Source: Betaproteobacteria bacterium (GTDB lineage: Bacteria > Pseudomonadota > Gammaproteobacteria > Burkholderiales > Burkholderiaceae_C). Taken from it: a stretch of DNA of 5,369 nucleotides. The stretch covers positions 1 through 5,369 of the forward strand of contig RFWA01000192.1 in the NCBI GenBank assembly GCA_009922295.1, written 5' to 3'. Made by a program: the position numbers and the translations under genes. Below the pieces are notes generated by a model. That model was not told the DNA's origin, searched no databases, and worked only from the letters and a program-made list of their open reading frames with translations. Below, in pieces: positions 1-5,369 of the stretch (position 1 is its first letter; each line of letters starts with the position of its first letter).

Positions 1-533
1 GATAAGGCCATCACGCCCAGTTTGGCGGCCGAATAATTGGCTTGACCCAAGTTGCCCACCAAGCCGGAACTAGAGGTCATGTGGATAAAGTTGCCCTGCT
101 CCTGCTCCTTGAAGTGCGGGGCGGCTGCACGGCTAACGTAAAAGGCGCCGTATAGGTGGACCTTGAGCACGGCGTCCCATTCGTCCACGCTCATCTTGTG
201 AAAAAAACGGTCGCGCAGGATGCCCGCATTGTTCACCACCACATCGATACGGCCAAAGTGCTCGATCGCCGTCTGGACGATGCGCGTAGCCCCCGCAGCA
301 TCCGATACGCTGTCAGTGTTGGCGGCGGCCTGCCCACCCATGGCCAGGATCTCATGGAGCACCTTGTGGGCAGGGCCGGCATCCTGACCCTCGCCCGACA
401 CGGAACCACCCAGGTCATTGACCACGACTTTGGCCCCTTCACGGGCCATGGCCAGCGCAATATCGCGGCCAATGCCCCCACCAGCGCCCGTCACCACGAC
501 AACTTTGTCCTGTACTAATCCTGCACCGCCCAT
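1..533 (-). CDS. MFE-2-like short-chain dehydrogenase/reductase, probable (R)-3-hydroxyacyl-CoA dehydrogenase (3' end outside window)
   Basis: Cytoplasmic SDR expected to oxidise 3-hydroxyacyl-CoA to 3-oxoacyl-CoA, the third step of beta-oxidation. The first 177 residues are visible and the frame is open to the window edge. Seen: Rossmann motif TGAGGGIG at residues 15-22, an acidic residue after strand 2 (VVVNDLGG, Asp40) that points to NAD(H), NNAG at 101-104, and the triad Ser154, Tyr167, Lys171 (YSAAK) with the usual Ser-Tyr spacing of 13. The stretches GRIDVVVNNAGILRDR and GNLGQANYSAAKLG closely resemble, from memory, the dehydrogenase domain of peroxisomal multifunctional enzyme type 2 (HSD17B4). 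That is why I prefer a hydroxyacyl-CoA dehydrogenase over FabG or a sugar/steroid reductase. The ATG start has an AAGGG site 7 nt upstream and lies 4 nt after the ligase stop. About 70 or more C-terminal residues are probably missing; whether further domains follow cannot be seen. Family certain, substrate inferred. Confidence 0.9.
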   Translation of the reverse strand, partial: MGGAGLVQDKVVVVTGAGGGIGRDIALAMAREGAKVVVNDLGGSVSGEGQDAGPAHKVLHEILAMGGQAAANTDSVSDAAGATRIVQTAIEHFGRIDVVVNNAGILRDRFFHKMSVDEWDAVLKVHLYGAFYVSRAAAPHFKEQEQGNFIHMTSSSGLVGNLGQANYSAAKLGVMAL

Positions 534-537
534 GTGA

Positions 538-2238
538 CTACCCTTTTACGTCGTGAAATGTGTTCAGACCTGCATGCTCTTGCTCTTGCAACTGGCGCCA
601 GAGGATTTTGCCCATGTTCGACTTCGGCAGGGCGTCCATGAATCGCACTCTGCGCGGCGCTTTATAGACGGCCATTCGCTGTCGGCTCCAGTCGATGATG
701 GTTTGCTCAGCGACCTCGCCTTTAAAAGCCGGTTTGAGCACCAGCAAAGCCAATACGCTTTCACCGCGCTTGGCATCAGGCATCGATATAACACAGGCTT
801 CATGAACTGCGGGATGTTCGTACATCGCATTTTCCACTTCTGCGGGCCAGACCTTGAGGCCAGAGGCGTTGATCATCCGTTTGAGGCGATCACGCATCAC
901 GAAATACCCATCTTCATCGACCAAGGCCAAGTCACCCGTTCTGAAGAAACGTTCTTCGTCCAACATCATGAAAGCATCCTTGTCGGCTTGTGCGTTACGC
1001 CAGTAACCCTGCATCACCTGGGAGCCGCGAGTGACCAGTTCACCCACTTGCCCTTGGGGCAACTCTTGGAGGGTTTCGGGGTCAACAATGCGCGAATCCA
1101 CGCCCTGAGTGGGTATACCCAGGCACTGGCGTTTGCAGCGGGCCGGCGGGTTAGCATGCAAAAAGGCCGCCGTTTCCGACAGGCCATAGGCTTCGTTGTA
1201 AGTCAGCCCGAATTGATCAAGCAGCAACCTGGCCACCGCCTCGGGCATGGCCGCACCACCACCAGACAACATCGTCAGGCTCGACAGGTCGCGCTCACGG
1301 GCACTTGGATGGGCAAAGAAGTCCATCACCATGGCCGGCGGAGCAGTCCAGACCGTGACGCGGTAACGCTCAACCAGGGCTGTCGCCCGCGCCGCATCCC
1401 ACCGCGGCATCATCACGATGGTCCCACTCAGGGTGAGGGGCAAGTTCATGCCGTTTTGCATGCCCAGCATATGAAACAGCGGCGCAACGCACAAAAACAC
1501 CGCGTCGGTATGCAAGCCACGCCACACCTGGGAGGCCAGGTTGGAAGCTAGCATGGTGCTGTGCGTGTGGCAGCAGCCCTTGGGATGCCCGGTGGTGCCC
1601 GAGGTGTAAGGCAACACGGCCAGATCGTGGGGACCATGCCCCACGTCTTGCACCGGGTTGTTGTAAGCCAGTGCGTCAGCAAAGGCATGCACGGTGTCCT
1701 CAGAAAAGACACAGGCGGTAAAGCGCATAGCCTCAGGCAGCGCCTCGATGCCACTGGAGGGTACGCCCTCGCTGTAAGTGTGTACCAGCGCCGAAGTCAG
1801 AGTGCCGCCATCTCGACCCATCAGGGGCTGCACCTGATGCAGCAGGTCTTGCGCCACCAACGCCACTTTGGCACCACTGTCATCGGCATAGTAGGCAATC
1901 TCAACCAAGGTGCTCATCGGGCTGACCGGCACGACAGCAGCGCCCACGCGCATGGCCGCGTAGTAATCAATGACAAACTCCGGGCAATTCTGACTTATCA
2001 GCAGCAGACGGTCGCCGCGAACAACGCCCAGCCGCTGCTGCAAATAAGCAGCTACTGCCTCCACCTGCTGGTGCAACTCGCGATACGTCAACACCCGGTC
2101 GGCGTAAATCAGTGCCGGTTTATCGGGATACCGCTGAGCTGCTGTCTGCAAATAATGGTTGAGCGTGACCTGCGGCACCCGCAACTGATGGGGCACACCC
2201 TGGGGCCAAAATTTACGGTGCCAGTTGGCCATGGTCAT
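538..2238 (-). CDS. AMP-forming acyl-CoA synthetase (fatty-acid/carboxylic acid-CoA ligase)
   Basis: Activates a carboxylic acid to its CoA thioester through an acyl-adenylate (ANL superfamily), supplying the substrate for the neighbouring beta-oxidation enzymes. The 566 residues are full length for the family. Seen in order: P-loop YTSGTTGHPKG at 211-221, YGLSETA at 351-357, RTGD at 433-436 (ribose-binding Asp436), the hinge region DRLKRMINASG from 450 followed by KVWPAEVE, and the C-terminal PKSNMGK at 538-544 with the adenylation lysine at 544. No signal peptide or membrane segment is evident. The start overlaps the dehydrogenase stop by 4 nt (ATGA), so translation is probably coupled. A second ATG two codons in (2232) has better spacing (9 nt instead of 3) from an AGAAG site at 2242-2246 and may be the true start. 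The acyl substrate cannot be told from sequence; medium/long-chain or a bulky side-chain acid are all possible. Confidence 0.93.
   Translation of the reverse strand: MTMANWHRKFWPQGVPHQLRVPQVTLNHYLQTAAQRYPDKPALIYADRVLTYRELHQQVEAVAAYLQQRLGVVRGDRLLLISQNCPEFVIDYYAAMRVGAAVVPVSPMSTLVEIAYYADDSGAKVALVAQDLLHQVQPLMGRDGGTLTSALVHTYSEGVPSSGIEALPEAMRFTACVFSEDTVHAFADALAYNNPVQDVGHGPHDLAVLPYTSGTTGHPKGCCHTHSTMLASNLASQVWRGLHTDAVFLCVAPLFHMLGMQNGMNLPLTLSGTIVMMPRWDAARATALVERYRVTVWTAPPAMVMDFFAHPSARERDLSSLTMLSGGGAAMPEAVARLLLDQFGLTYNEAYGLSETAAFLHANPPARCKRQCLGIPTQGVDSRIVDPETLQELPQGQVGELVTRGSQVMQGYWRNAQADKDAFMMLDEERFFRTGDLALVDEDGYFVMRDRLKRMINASGLKVWPAEVENAMYEHPAVHEACVISMPDAKRGESVLALLVLKPAFKGEVAEQTIIDWSRQRMAVYKAPRRVRFMDALPKSNMGKILWRQLQEQEHAGLNTFHDVKG
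541..545 (-). promoter_or_regulatory. Ribosome binding site of the SDR gene
   Basis: On the minus strand AAGGG lies 7 nt before the ATG at 533. It sits inside the last codons of the ligase gene, so translation of the SDR is probably coupled to that of the ligase. It supports the chosen start. Confidence 0.6.
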
Positions 2239-3289
2239 ATACTTCTGGAAATCAGCTCTTTCATGACCTCACTGGTACCCCCGTAAATGCGGGTGACACG
2301 AGAGTCCACGAATGCCCGGGTGATTGGGTATTCCATCATGTAACCGTAGCCGCCGTACAGCTGCAGCAGCTCATCGAGGGCTTTGCCCAGCTCTTCAGTG
2401 CAATACAGCTTGGCCATGGCGCCTTCTTCGACCGTCAATTTTCGACGCAGGTGCTCGCCAAGGTATTGGTCTACCATCATGCGTACCGCCGTGGTGCGCA
2501 CCTTGATGTCTGCCAGCTTGAAGCGCGTGTTCTGAAATTCGAAAAGCGGTTTGCCAAACACCATTCTCGACTTGGTGTAGCCCACCGTCTCGGCGAACAT
2601 GGCCTCCATCTTCGCGGCAGCGCCTAGTGCGATCACAAAACGCTCCTGCGCCAGCTCTTGCATGAGGTACCCAAAGCCTTTGTTTTCCTCTCCCAGCAGA
2701 TTGCCCCTTGGAACCCGAACGCCTTCAAAGAACAACTCTGCAGTGTCGGCGGCTTGCTGGCCCATTTTGTCAAGTTTGCGGCCTCTGCGAAAACCTGCGC
2801 GGTCAGCTTCCACCAGAATGAGCGACACGCCCTTGGCCCCCAACTCTGGCCGGGTCTTGGCCACGACCACCACCAGGTCACAGTTCAGACCATTGGAGAT
2901 GAAGGTCTTGGCGCCGTCAAGGACATACTCGTCACCTTCAAGGCGGGCACTCGTGCGGATGGCCTTGAGGTCACTGCCCGCGCCAGGCTCACTCATGGCA
3001 ATCGCCAAAATGAGTTCGCCGCGCGCGCAGCCAGGCAGCCACCGCGCCTTTTGCTCGGTGGTGCCGAGTCGCTCAAGGTAAGGCCGCCGCCCCACTGGAC
3101 GTCCATGGTGGCGCAAAGCAACCCTTCGCGTCCGGCCTTGAGCCATGTTTCACGGTCGACCCGGCCAGCTGTGTCCCACAGGCTCTGGCGCGGCTTGCAC
3201 TCGGACTCCAAAAAGCGGCGCACCGTTTTTCTGAGCATTTCGTGGTCTTCGCGAAACACAGTACGGGGGAAGGTCAGAACACTTTCCAC
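2235..3289 (-). pseudogene. Acyl-CoA dehydrogenase (long-chain type), disrupted by internal deletion and frameshift
   Basis: A FAD enzyme that would convert acyl-CoA to trans-2-enoyl-CoA and pass electrons to ETF. It is split over two frames. The N-terminal frame (GTG at 3289) gives a normal start of the family (FREDHEMLRKTVRRFLE, then GLLCATMDVQWGGG) up to about 3083, then turns to non-homologous sequence and stops at 2993. The other frame resumes family sequence at PYLERLGTTEQKARW (from 3083), then AMSEPGAGSD (FAD/substrate motif, 2999-2970), LDGAKTFISNG, and the C-terminal YGGYGYMMEYPITRA and IYGGTSEVMKELI. The C-terminus resembles long-chain acyl-CoA dehydrogenase, in which the catalytic Glu is supplied from helix G rather than the YEGT position; here YGGT also lacks that Glu. 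Joined, the parts give about 350 residues against a usual 380-390, so about 30-35 codons between WGGG and PYLERLG are missing, by a loss of 3n+1 nt. Probably non-functional, unless the break is a sequencing or assembly error. The stop overlaps the ligase start. Confidence 0.88.
3081..3091 (-). other. Deletion/frameshift junction in the acyl-CoA dehydrogenase gene
   Basis: Coding sequence for the conserved WGGG end of the N-terminal helical domain runs directly into the codons of PYLERLG, which in the family lie about 30-35 residues further on, and the frame changes here. The exact breakpoint falls within a GC-rich GGGGCGGCGG run on the minus strand, so it cannot be fixed to the base. The missing piece is the rest of the N-terminal helical domain before the GTEEQ-type motif. 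Confidence 0.8.
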
Positions 3290-3294
3290 AGCAT

Positions 3295-3300
3295 CTCCTT
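3295..3300 (-). promoter_or_regulatory. Strong Shine-Dalgarno (AAGGAG) fixing the GTG start of the acyl-CoA dehydrogenase
   Basis: AAGGAG on the minus strand is followed after 5 nt by the GTG at 3289, which opens the frame with the family N-terminus. An ATG at 3294 touches the Shine-Dalgarno directly (zero spacing) and its frame ends after six codons, so it is not a usable start. An intact ribosome binding site in front of a broken gene fits a recent disruption or a sequence error. Confidence 0.75.
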
Positions 3301-3394
3301 AGGTCTGGCCAGCCACGTCAGTAAGGGCTAGTGTCAGCCGCTTCATGATCCAACGGATGTGGTTGCCACCAAGCTGGTCGAGCCCTGCGTTCAT
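3299..3394 (-). CDS. Doubtful small ORF, 31 codons, in the MaoC-dehydrogenase gap
   Basis: This is the only open frame of note in the 133-bp gap between the MaoC and dehydrogenase genes. It starts ATG AAC GCA, encodes MNAGLDQLGGNHIRWIMKRL and eleven more residues ending VAGQT, and stops with a TAA that overlaps the AAGGAG of the next gene (TAAGGAG). That layout is typical of coupled genes. However, only a poor purine stretch precedes the ATG, the product is very short and I do not recognise it. It has a mixed basic/hydrophobic middle but no convincing membrane helix. It could equally be untranslated leader sequence or the remnant of a lost gene. No function is proposed. Confidence 0.22.
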   Translation of the reverse strand: MNAGLDQLGGNHIRWIMKRLTLALTDVAGQT

Positions 3395-3422
3395 GAGACT
3401 TTTTTACACATGGGTTGGTGAC

Positions 3423-3866
3423 TCAAGCCAGCGCGACCACCGCATCGCCGATCAGCTTGATCTGGCCATCGGCATTGGCCACCTTCAGCAACAGGCGCAC
3501 GCGTCGCTCGCCATTGGTTTCGAGTTTCTCGATGACCTCGCCGATGCAGGTGATTGCTTCCCCAACAGACGTCATGGTGGCAAAGCGCACGTTGTATTCA
3601 CGAATCGCCTGCTGTGGCACCCAATCAGTCAGCAAACGGGCCAGCCAAGCCATGGACAGCATGCCATGGGCAATGACGTCAGGCATGCCTGCATTGTGCG
3701 CAAAGTCGGTGTCGACGTGGATAGGATTGTGATCGCCCGATGCCCCGCAGTACAGGGCCAAGGTCAGCCGCGAAACGGGAGGCAGTTTCAACGCAGCAAG
3801 GGTGTCGCCCACCCGCAGGTTTGCGAACGACGGGCGCGATGAGTTCAAAGGCATTGCGTCAGTCAT
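3423..3866 (-). CDS. MaoC-family (R)-specific enoyl-CoA hydratase, catalytic subunit
   Basis: Single hot-dog domain protein of 147 residues, expected to add water to trans-2-enoyl-CoA to give (R)-3-hydroxyacyl-CoA. Seen: the hydratase-2 motif YCGASGDHNPIHVD at 39-52 with the catalytic pair Asp45 and His50, then GMPDVIAHGMLSM, the usual continuation of the active-site helix. Its start overlaps the end of the preceding FAS1-like dehydratase gene by 8 nt and no clear Shine-Dalgarno precedes it, so it is probably translated by coupling or re-initiation. A second ATG at 3854 is an alternative start four codons in. Small MaoC proteins encoded next to a FAS1-like partner are known to form mixed complexes in steroid side-chain degradation (ChsH1/ChsH2 of Mycobacterium tuberculosis). 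I infer that this protein supplies the active site here. Family assignment is firm; substrate and partner are inferred. Confidence 0.9.
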   Translation of the reverse strand: MTDAMPLNSSRPSFANLRVGDTLAALKLPPVSRLTLALYCGASGDHNPIHVDTDFAHNAGMPDVIAHGMLSMAWLARLLTDWVPQQAIREYNVRFATMTSVGEAITCIGEVIEKLETNGERRVRLLLKVANADGQIKLIGDAVVALA

Positions 3867-4302
3867 TGCGCAGGACGGTCACGGTACGGAGATCGGCGAC
3901 TGGCTTGCCACGTTGTTTGGTCACACGCGTCTTGCGCAGCACAAATTCAAGCGCACCGCCCTTTTTATCGTAGATGTCTTCGATGCGCTGCTCAAAGCGC
4001 AGCACATCGCCGGCATACGCCAGGCTGTGATATGTAAAACCTTGCTCCCCGTGCAACAGTCGGCGGTAATCCATTCCAAGCAGATGCCGGATCGCGGCTG
4101 GATCGGGCGATGCCATCTCCAGGCAAAAGAGAAAGGTCGGTGGCACGGGCAGGGCCGGATGCCCAGCAGCTCGGGCTGCGACTTCATCCCAATACACCGG
4201 ATCGGTCTGGCCGGTGGCCTTGGCAAAAAAGTGCAAGCGGCCTTTTTCCACCAGCACCTCAAAGCTCGGCATGGCATGGCCGATGTATTGGCGGTCAATC
4301 AT
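3859..4302 (-). CDS. FAS1-like dehydratase / MaoC N-terminal-type hot-dog protein, probable non-catalytic hydratase subunit
   Basis: A 147-residue protein matching the MaoC_dehydrat_N / FAS1-like dehydratase pattern: ATGQTDPVYWDEVAARAAG at about 28-46, then PALPVPPTFLFCLEM. In the place where active MaoC enzymes have GDxNPIHxD this protein has GQTDPVYWD, so the usual Asp and His are both absent. Its likely role is to form the acyl-binding half of a hetero-oligomeric enoyl-CoA hydratase with the MaoC protein encoded next, as in a double hot-dog fold split over two genes. The start at 4302 is chosen because a GGAGA site lies 6 nt upstream and the family N-terminus (MIDRQYIGH) begins there. The same frame stays open 41 codons further, but that part is arginine/alanine-rich shadow sequence of the thiolase end. 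The gene starts 2 nt after the thiolase stop and ends inside the MaoC gene. Confidence 0.85.
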   Translation of the reverse strand: MIDRQYIGHAMPSFEVLVEKGRLHFFAKATGQTDPVYWDEVAARAAGHPALPVPPTFLFCLEMASPDPAAIRHLLGMDYRRLLHGEQGFTYHSLAYAGDVLRFEQRIEDIYDKKGGALEFVLRKTRVTKQRGKPVADLRTVTVLRND

Positions 4303-4304
4303 GA

Positions 4305-5369
4305 TCAGTCTCCGGTTTTTTGGTAGAGCGTCACGACACAGGCGCCACCAAGCCCCAGGTTGTGCTGAAGCGCCAGACGGGCCCCTTCGACCTGCCGCTC
4401 GCCAGCCTGACCGCGCAACTGCCAAACCAACTCAGCGCACTGCGCCAGTCCTGTGGCGCCTAGGGGGTGGCCTTTGGACAGCAAACCGCCGGAGGGGTTG
4501 GTGACAATGCGCCCGCCGTAAGTGTTGTCGCCGTCAAGAATAAATTTTTCGGCCGTGCCTTCGGGCGTCAGGCCCAGGCCTTCATAGGTGATGAGTTCAT
4601 TGGTCGTGAAACAGTCGTGCAGCTCAACCACATCAAGGTCTTCGGGGCCCACCCCAGCGGCGTGGTAGACCTGCGTTGCAGCAGCGGCTGTCATGTCGTA
4701 GCCGACCACGCGGCGCATGTCGTTGCTCTCGAAGGAAGTGAGCTTATCGCTGGTCATAGCCTGCGCAGCAATGACGACGCGCATGTCCAATTTGTGTTTT
4801 TTGGCAAAGTCGGCCGAACAGACAATGGCTGCCGCAGCGCCACAGGTTGGGGGACAGCACTGGTAACGCGTGAGCAGACCAAAAACGACAGGCGAGGCCA
4901 TGACCTCTTCAAGCGTCAGGGTCTGGCGAAAAACCGCCATCGGGTTGCGCGCTGCATGCTGACGGGCCTTGACCGAAATACGGCCGAAAGTATCGGCCCG
5001 GATGCCGTATTGCTGCATGTAGTCCATGCCGGCGCCGCCAAAGAATTGCGCGGCACGTGGGGCTGCCGGCTCGTAGCCCTGATGGGCGGTCATGGCCTCG
5101 GTAAACCGTGCCATGGGCGATGGGCGGTCGTCGTAGGCACCCTTTAGAGCGCCTGGAACCATCTGCTCAAAGCCGACAGCGATAGCACATTCGACCATGC
5201 CGCCCTCTACCGCCTGACGCGCCAGAAATAGCGCACTTGAACCCGTGGCGCAATTATTGTTTACATTGAAGACTGGGATGCCGGTCAGCCCAACACCGTA
5301 CATGACGGCCTGCCCGGCGGTGGAGTCGCCATAGACATAGCCGGCATAGGCTTGCTGGACCTGATCGTA
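4305..5369 (-). CDS. SCP-x type thiolase / lipid-transfer-protein-like acyl-CoA acyltransferase (5' end outside window)
   Basis: Expected to cleave 3-oxoacyl-CoA with CoA, the last step of beta-oxidation. The 354 C-terminal residues are visible; the frame is open to the window edge at 5369 (YDQVQQAYAGYVYGDST) and roughly 50 N-terminal residues lie outside, so the internal ATG at 5303 is not the start. Seen: NVNNNCATGSSAL with the nucleophilic Cys at visible residue 40 (nt 5252-5250), LHDCFTTNE at about 250-258, GDNTYGG, NPSGGLLSKGHPLGATG with the catalytic His at about 301, and the terminal QHNLGLGGA that in SCP-x enzymes replaces the CxG motif of FadA-type thiolases. From memory the likeness to the thiolase domain of animal SCP-x is striking throughout. 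No sterol-carrier (SCP2) domain follows. Relatives act on branched or steroid side-chain 3-oxoacyl-CoAs, but some lipid-transfer-protein relatives are aldolases. The intact Cys and His here favour a thiolase. Confidence 0.92.
   Translation of the reverse strand, partial: YDQVQQAYAGYVYGDSTAGQAVMYGVGLTGIPVFNVNNNCATGSSALFLARQAVEGGMVECAIAVGFEQMVPGALKGAYDDRPSPMARFTEAMTAHQGYEPAAPRAAQFFGGAGMDYMQQYGIRADTFGRISVKARQHAARNPMAVFRQTLTLEEVMASPVVFGLLTRYQCCPPTCGAAAAIVCSADFAKKHKLDMRVVIAAQAMTSDKLTSFESNDMRRVVGYDMTAAAATQVYHAAGVGPEDLDVVELHDCFTTNELITYEGLGLTPEGTAEKFILDGDNTYGGRIVTNPSGGLLSKGHPLGATGLAQCAELVWQLRGQAGERQVEGARLALQHNLGLGGACVVTLYQKTGD
4309..4313 (-). promoter_or_regulatory. Ribosome binding site of the FAS1-like dehydratase gene
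   Basis: GGAGA on the minus strand lies 6 nt before the ATG at 4302, within the last codons of the thiolase gene. It decides the start against the longer upstream frame opening at 4425. Confidence 0.65.

Noticed and set aside
553..1551. Long plus-strand open frame (332 codons) opposite the ligase gene
   Set aside because: It lies wholly antisense to an intact, motif-rich ligase. Its translation is rich in His, Arg and Gln, has no recognisable domain and no ribosome binding site. It is a by-product of codon bias.
2993..3146. Programmed ribosomal frameshift joining the two dehydrogenase frames
   Set aside because: No slippery heptamer was seen at the crossover, and even a perfect frame change would still leave about 30-35 conserved residues missing.
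3299..3422. Terminator or internal promoter in the gap between MaoC and the dehydrogenase
   Set aside because: Only a 4-bp GTGG/CCAC hairpin and an 8-bp CTGGCCAG palindrome without a following T-run were found; possible -35/-10 pairs are poor matches.
3345..4326. Plus-strand open frames over the gap and the two hydratase genes
   Set aside because: They cross gene borders on the opposite strand, show no domain, and the minus-strand proteins there are clearly real.
4303..4425. 41-codon N-terminal extension of the FAS1-like dehydratase
   Set aside because: It overlaps the conserved C-terminus of the thiolase, has an Arg/Ala/Gly-rich low-complexity look, and a good GGAGA site stands in front of the internal ATG at 4302.
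4467..5147. Plus-strand open frame (226 codons) opposite the thiolase
   Set aside because: It is antisense to conserved thiolase sequence and its product shows no family motif.
5303..5303. ATG at 5303 as the thiolase start
   Set aside because: The frame continues upstream to the window edge with sequence typical of SCP-x thiolases (YDQVQQAYAGYVYGDST), so the true start is outside the window.

Overview
The window is a single block of lipid or steroid-type acyl-CoA catabolism genes, all read from the minus strand, so transcription runs from high to low coordinates. No convincing gene lies on the plus strand, and no RNA gene, mobile element, CRISPR array or clear terminator is visible. Moderately high GC, tightly packed and overlapping genes and the style of the proteins suggest a proteobacterium, most likely a betaproteobacterium of the Burkholderiales (Comamonadaceae-like). 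This placement is inferred from recall of protein families, not from a search.

Layout in transcription order: (1) an SCP-x type thiolase, 5' end beyond the window (5369-4305); (2) a FAS1-like/MaoC-N hot-dog hydratase subunit (4302-3859); (3) a MaoC hydratase with an intact Asp/His active-site motif (3866-3423); (4) a 133-bp gap, the only loose spacing, holding a doubtful 31-codon ORF whose stop codon runs into the next ribosome binding site; (5) a long-chain-type acyl-CoA dehydrogenase broken by an internal deletion plus frameshift near 3081-3091 (3289-2235); (6) an AMP-forming acyl-CoA ligase (2238-538); (7) an MFE-2-like short-chain dehydrogenase running off the window (533-1). Junctions are 2 nt, an 8-nt overlap, the 133-bp gap, a 4-nt ATGA overlap and 4 nt, which indicates one operon with translational coupling.

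Together the genes encode a full beta-oxidation round: ligase activates the acid, dehydrogenase makes the 2-enoyl-CoA, the paired hot-dog proteins hydrate it, the SDR oxidises the 3-hydroxyacyl-CoA, and the thiolase cleaves it. The hydratase, SDR and thiolase resemble the separate domains of peroxisomal multifunctional enzyme 2 and SCP-x rather than the FadA/FadB type, which suggests an (R)-hydroxyacyl route for bulky or branched acyl chains (steroid side chain, isoprenoid or similar). The substrate cannot be read from the sequence.

The main anomaly is the broken dehydrogenase: about 30-35 conserved residues are missing and the frame changes, so the first oxidation step would need another enzyme unless this is an assembly error.
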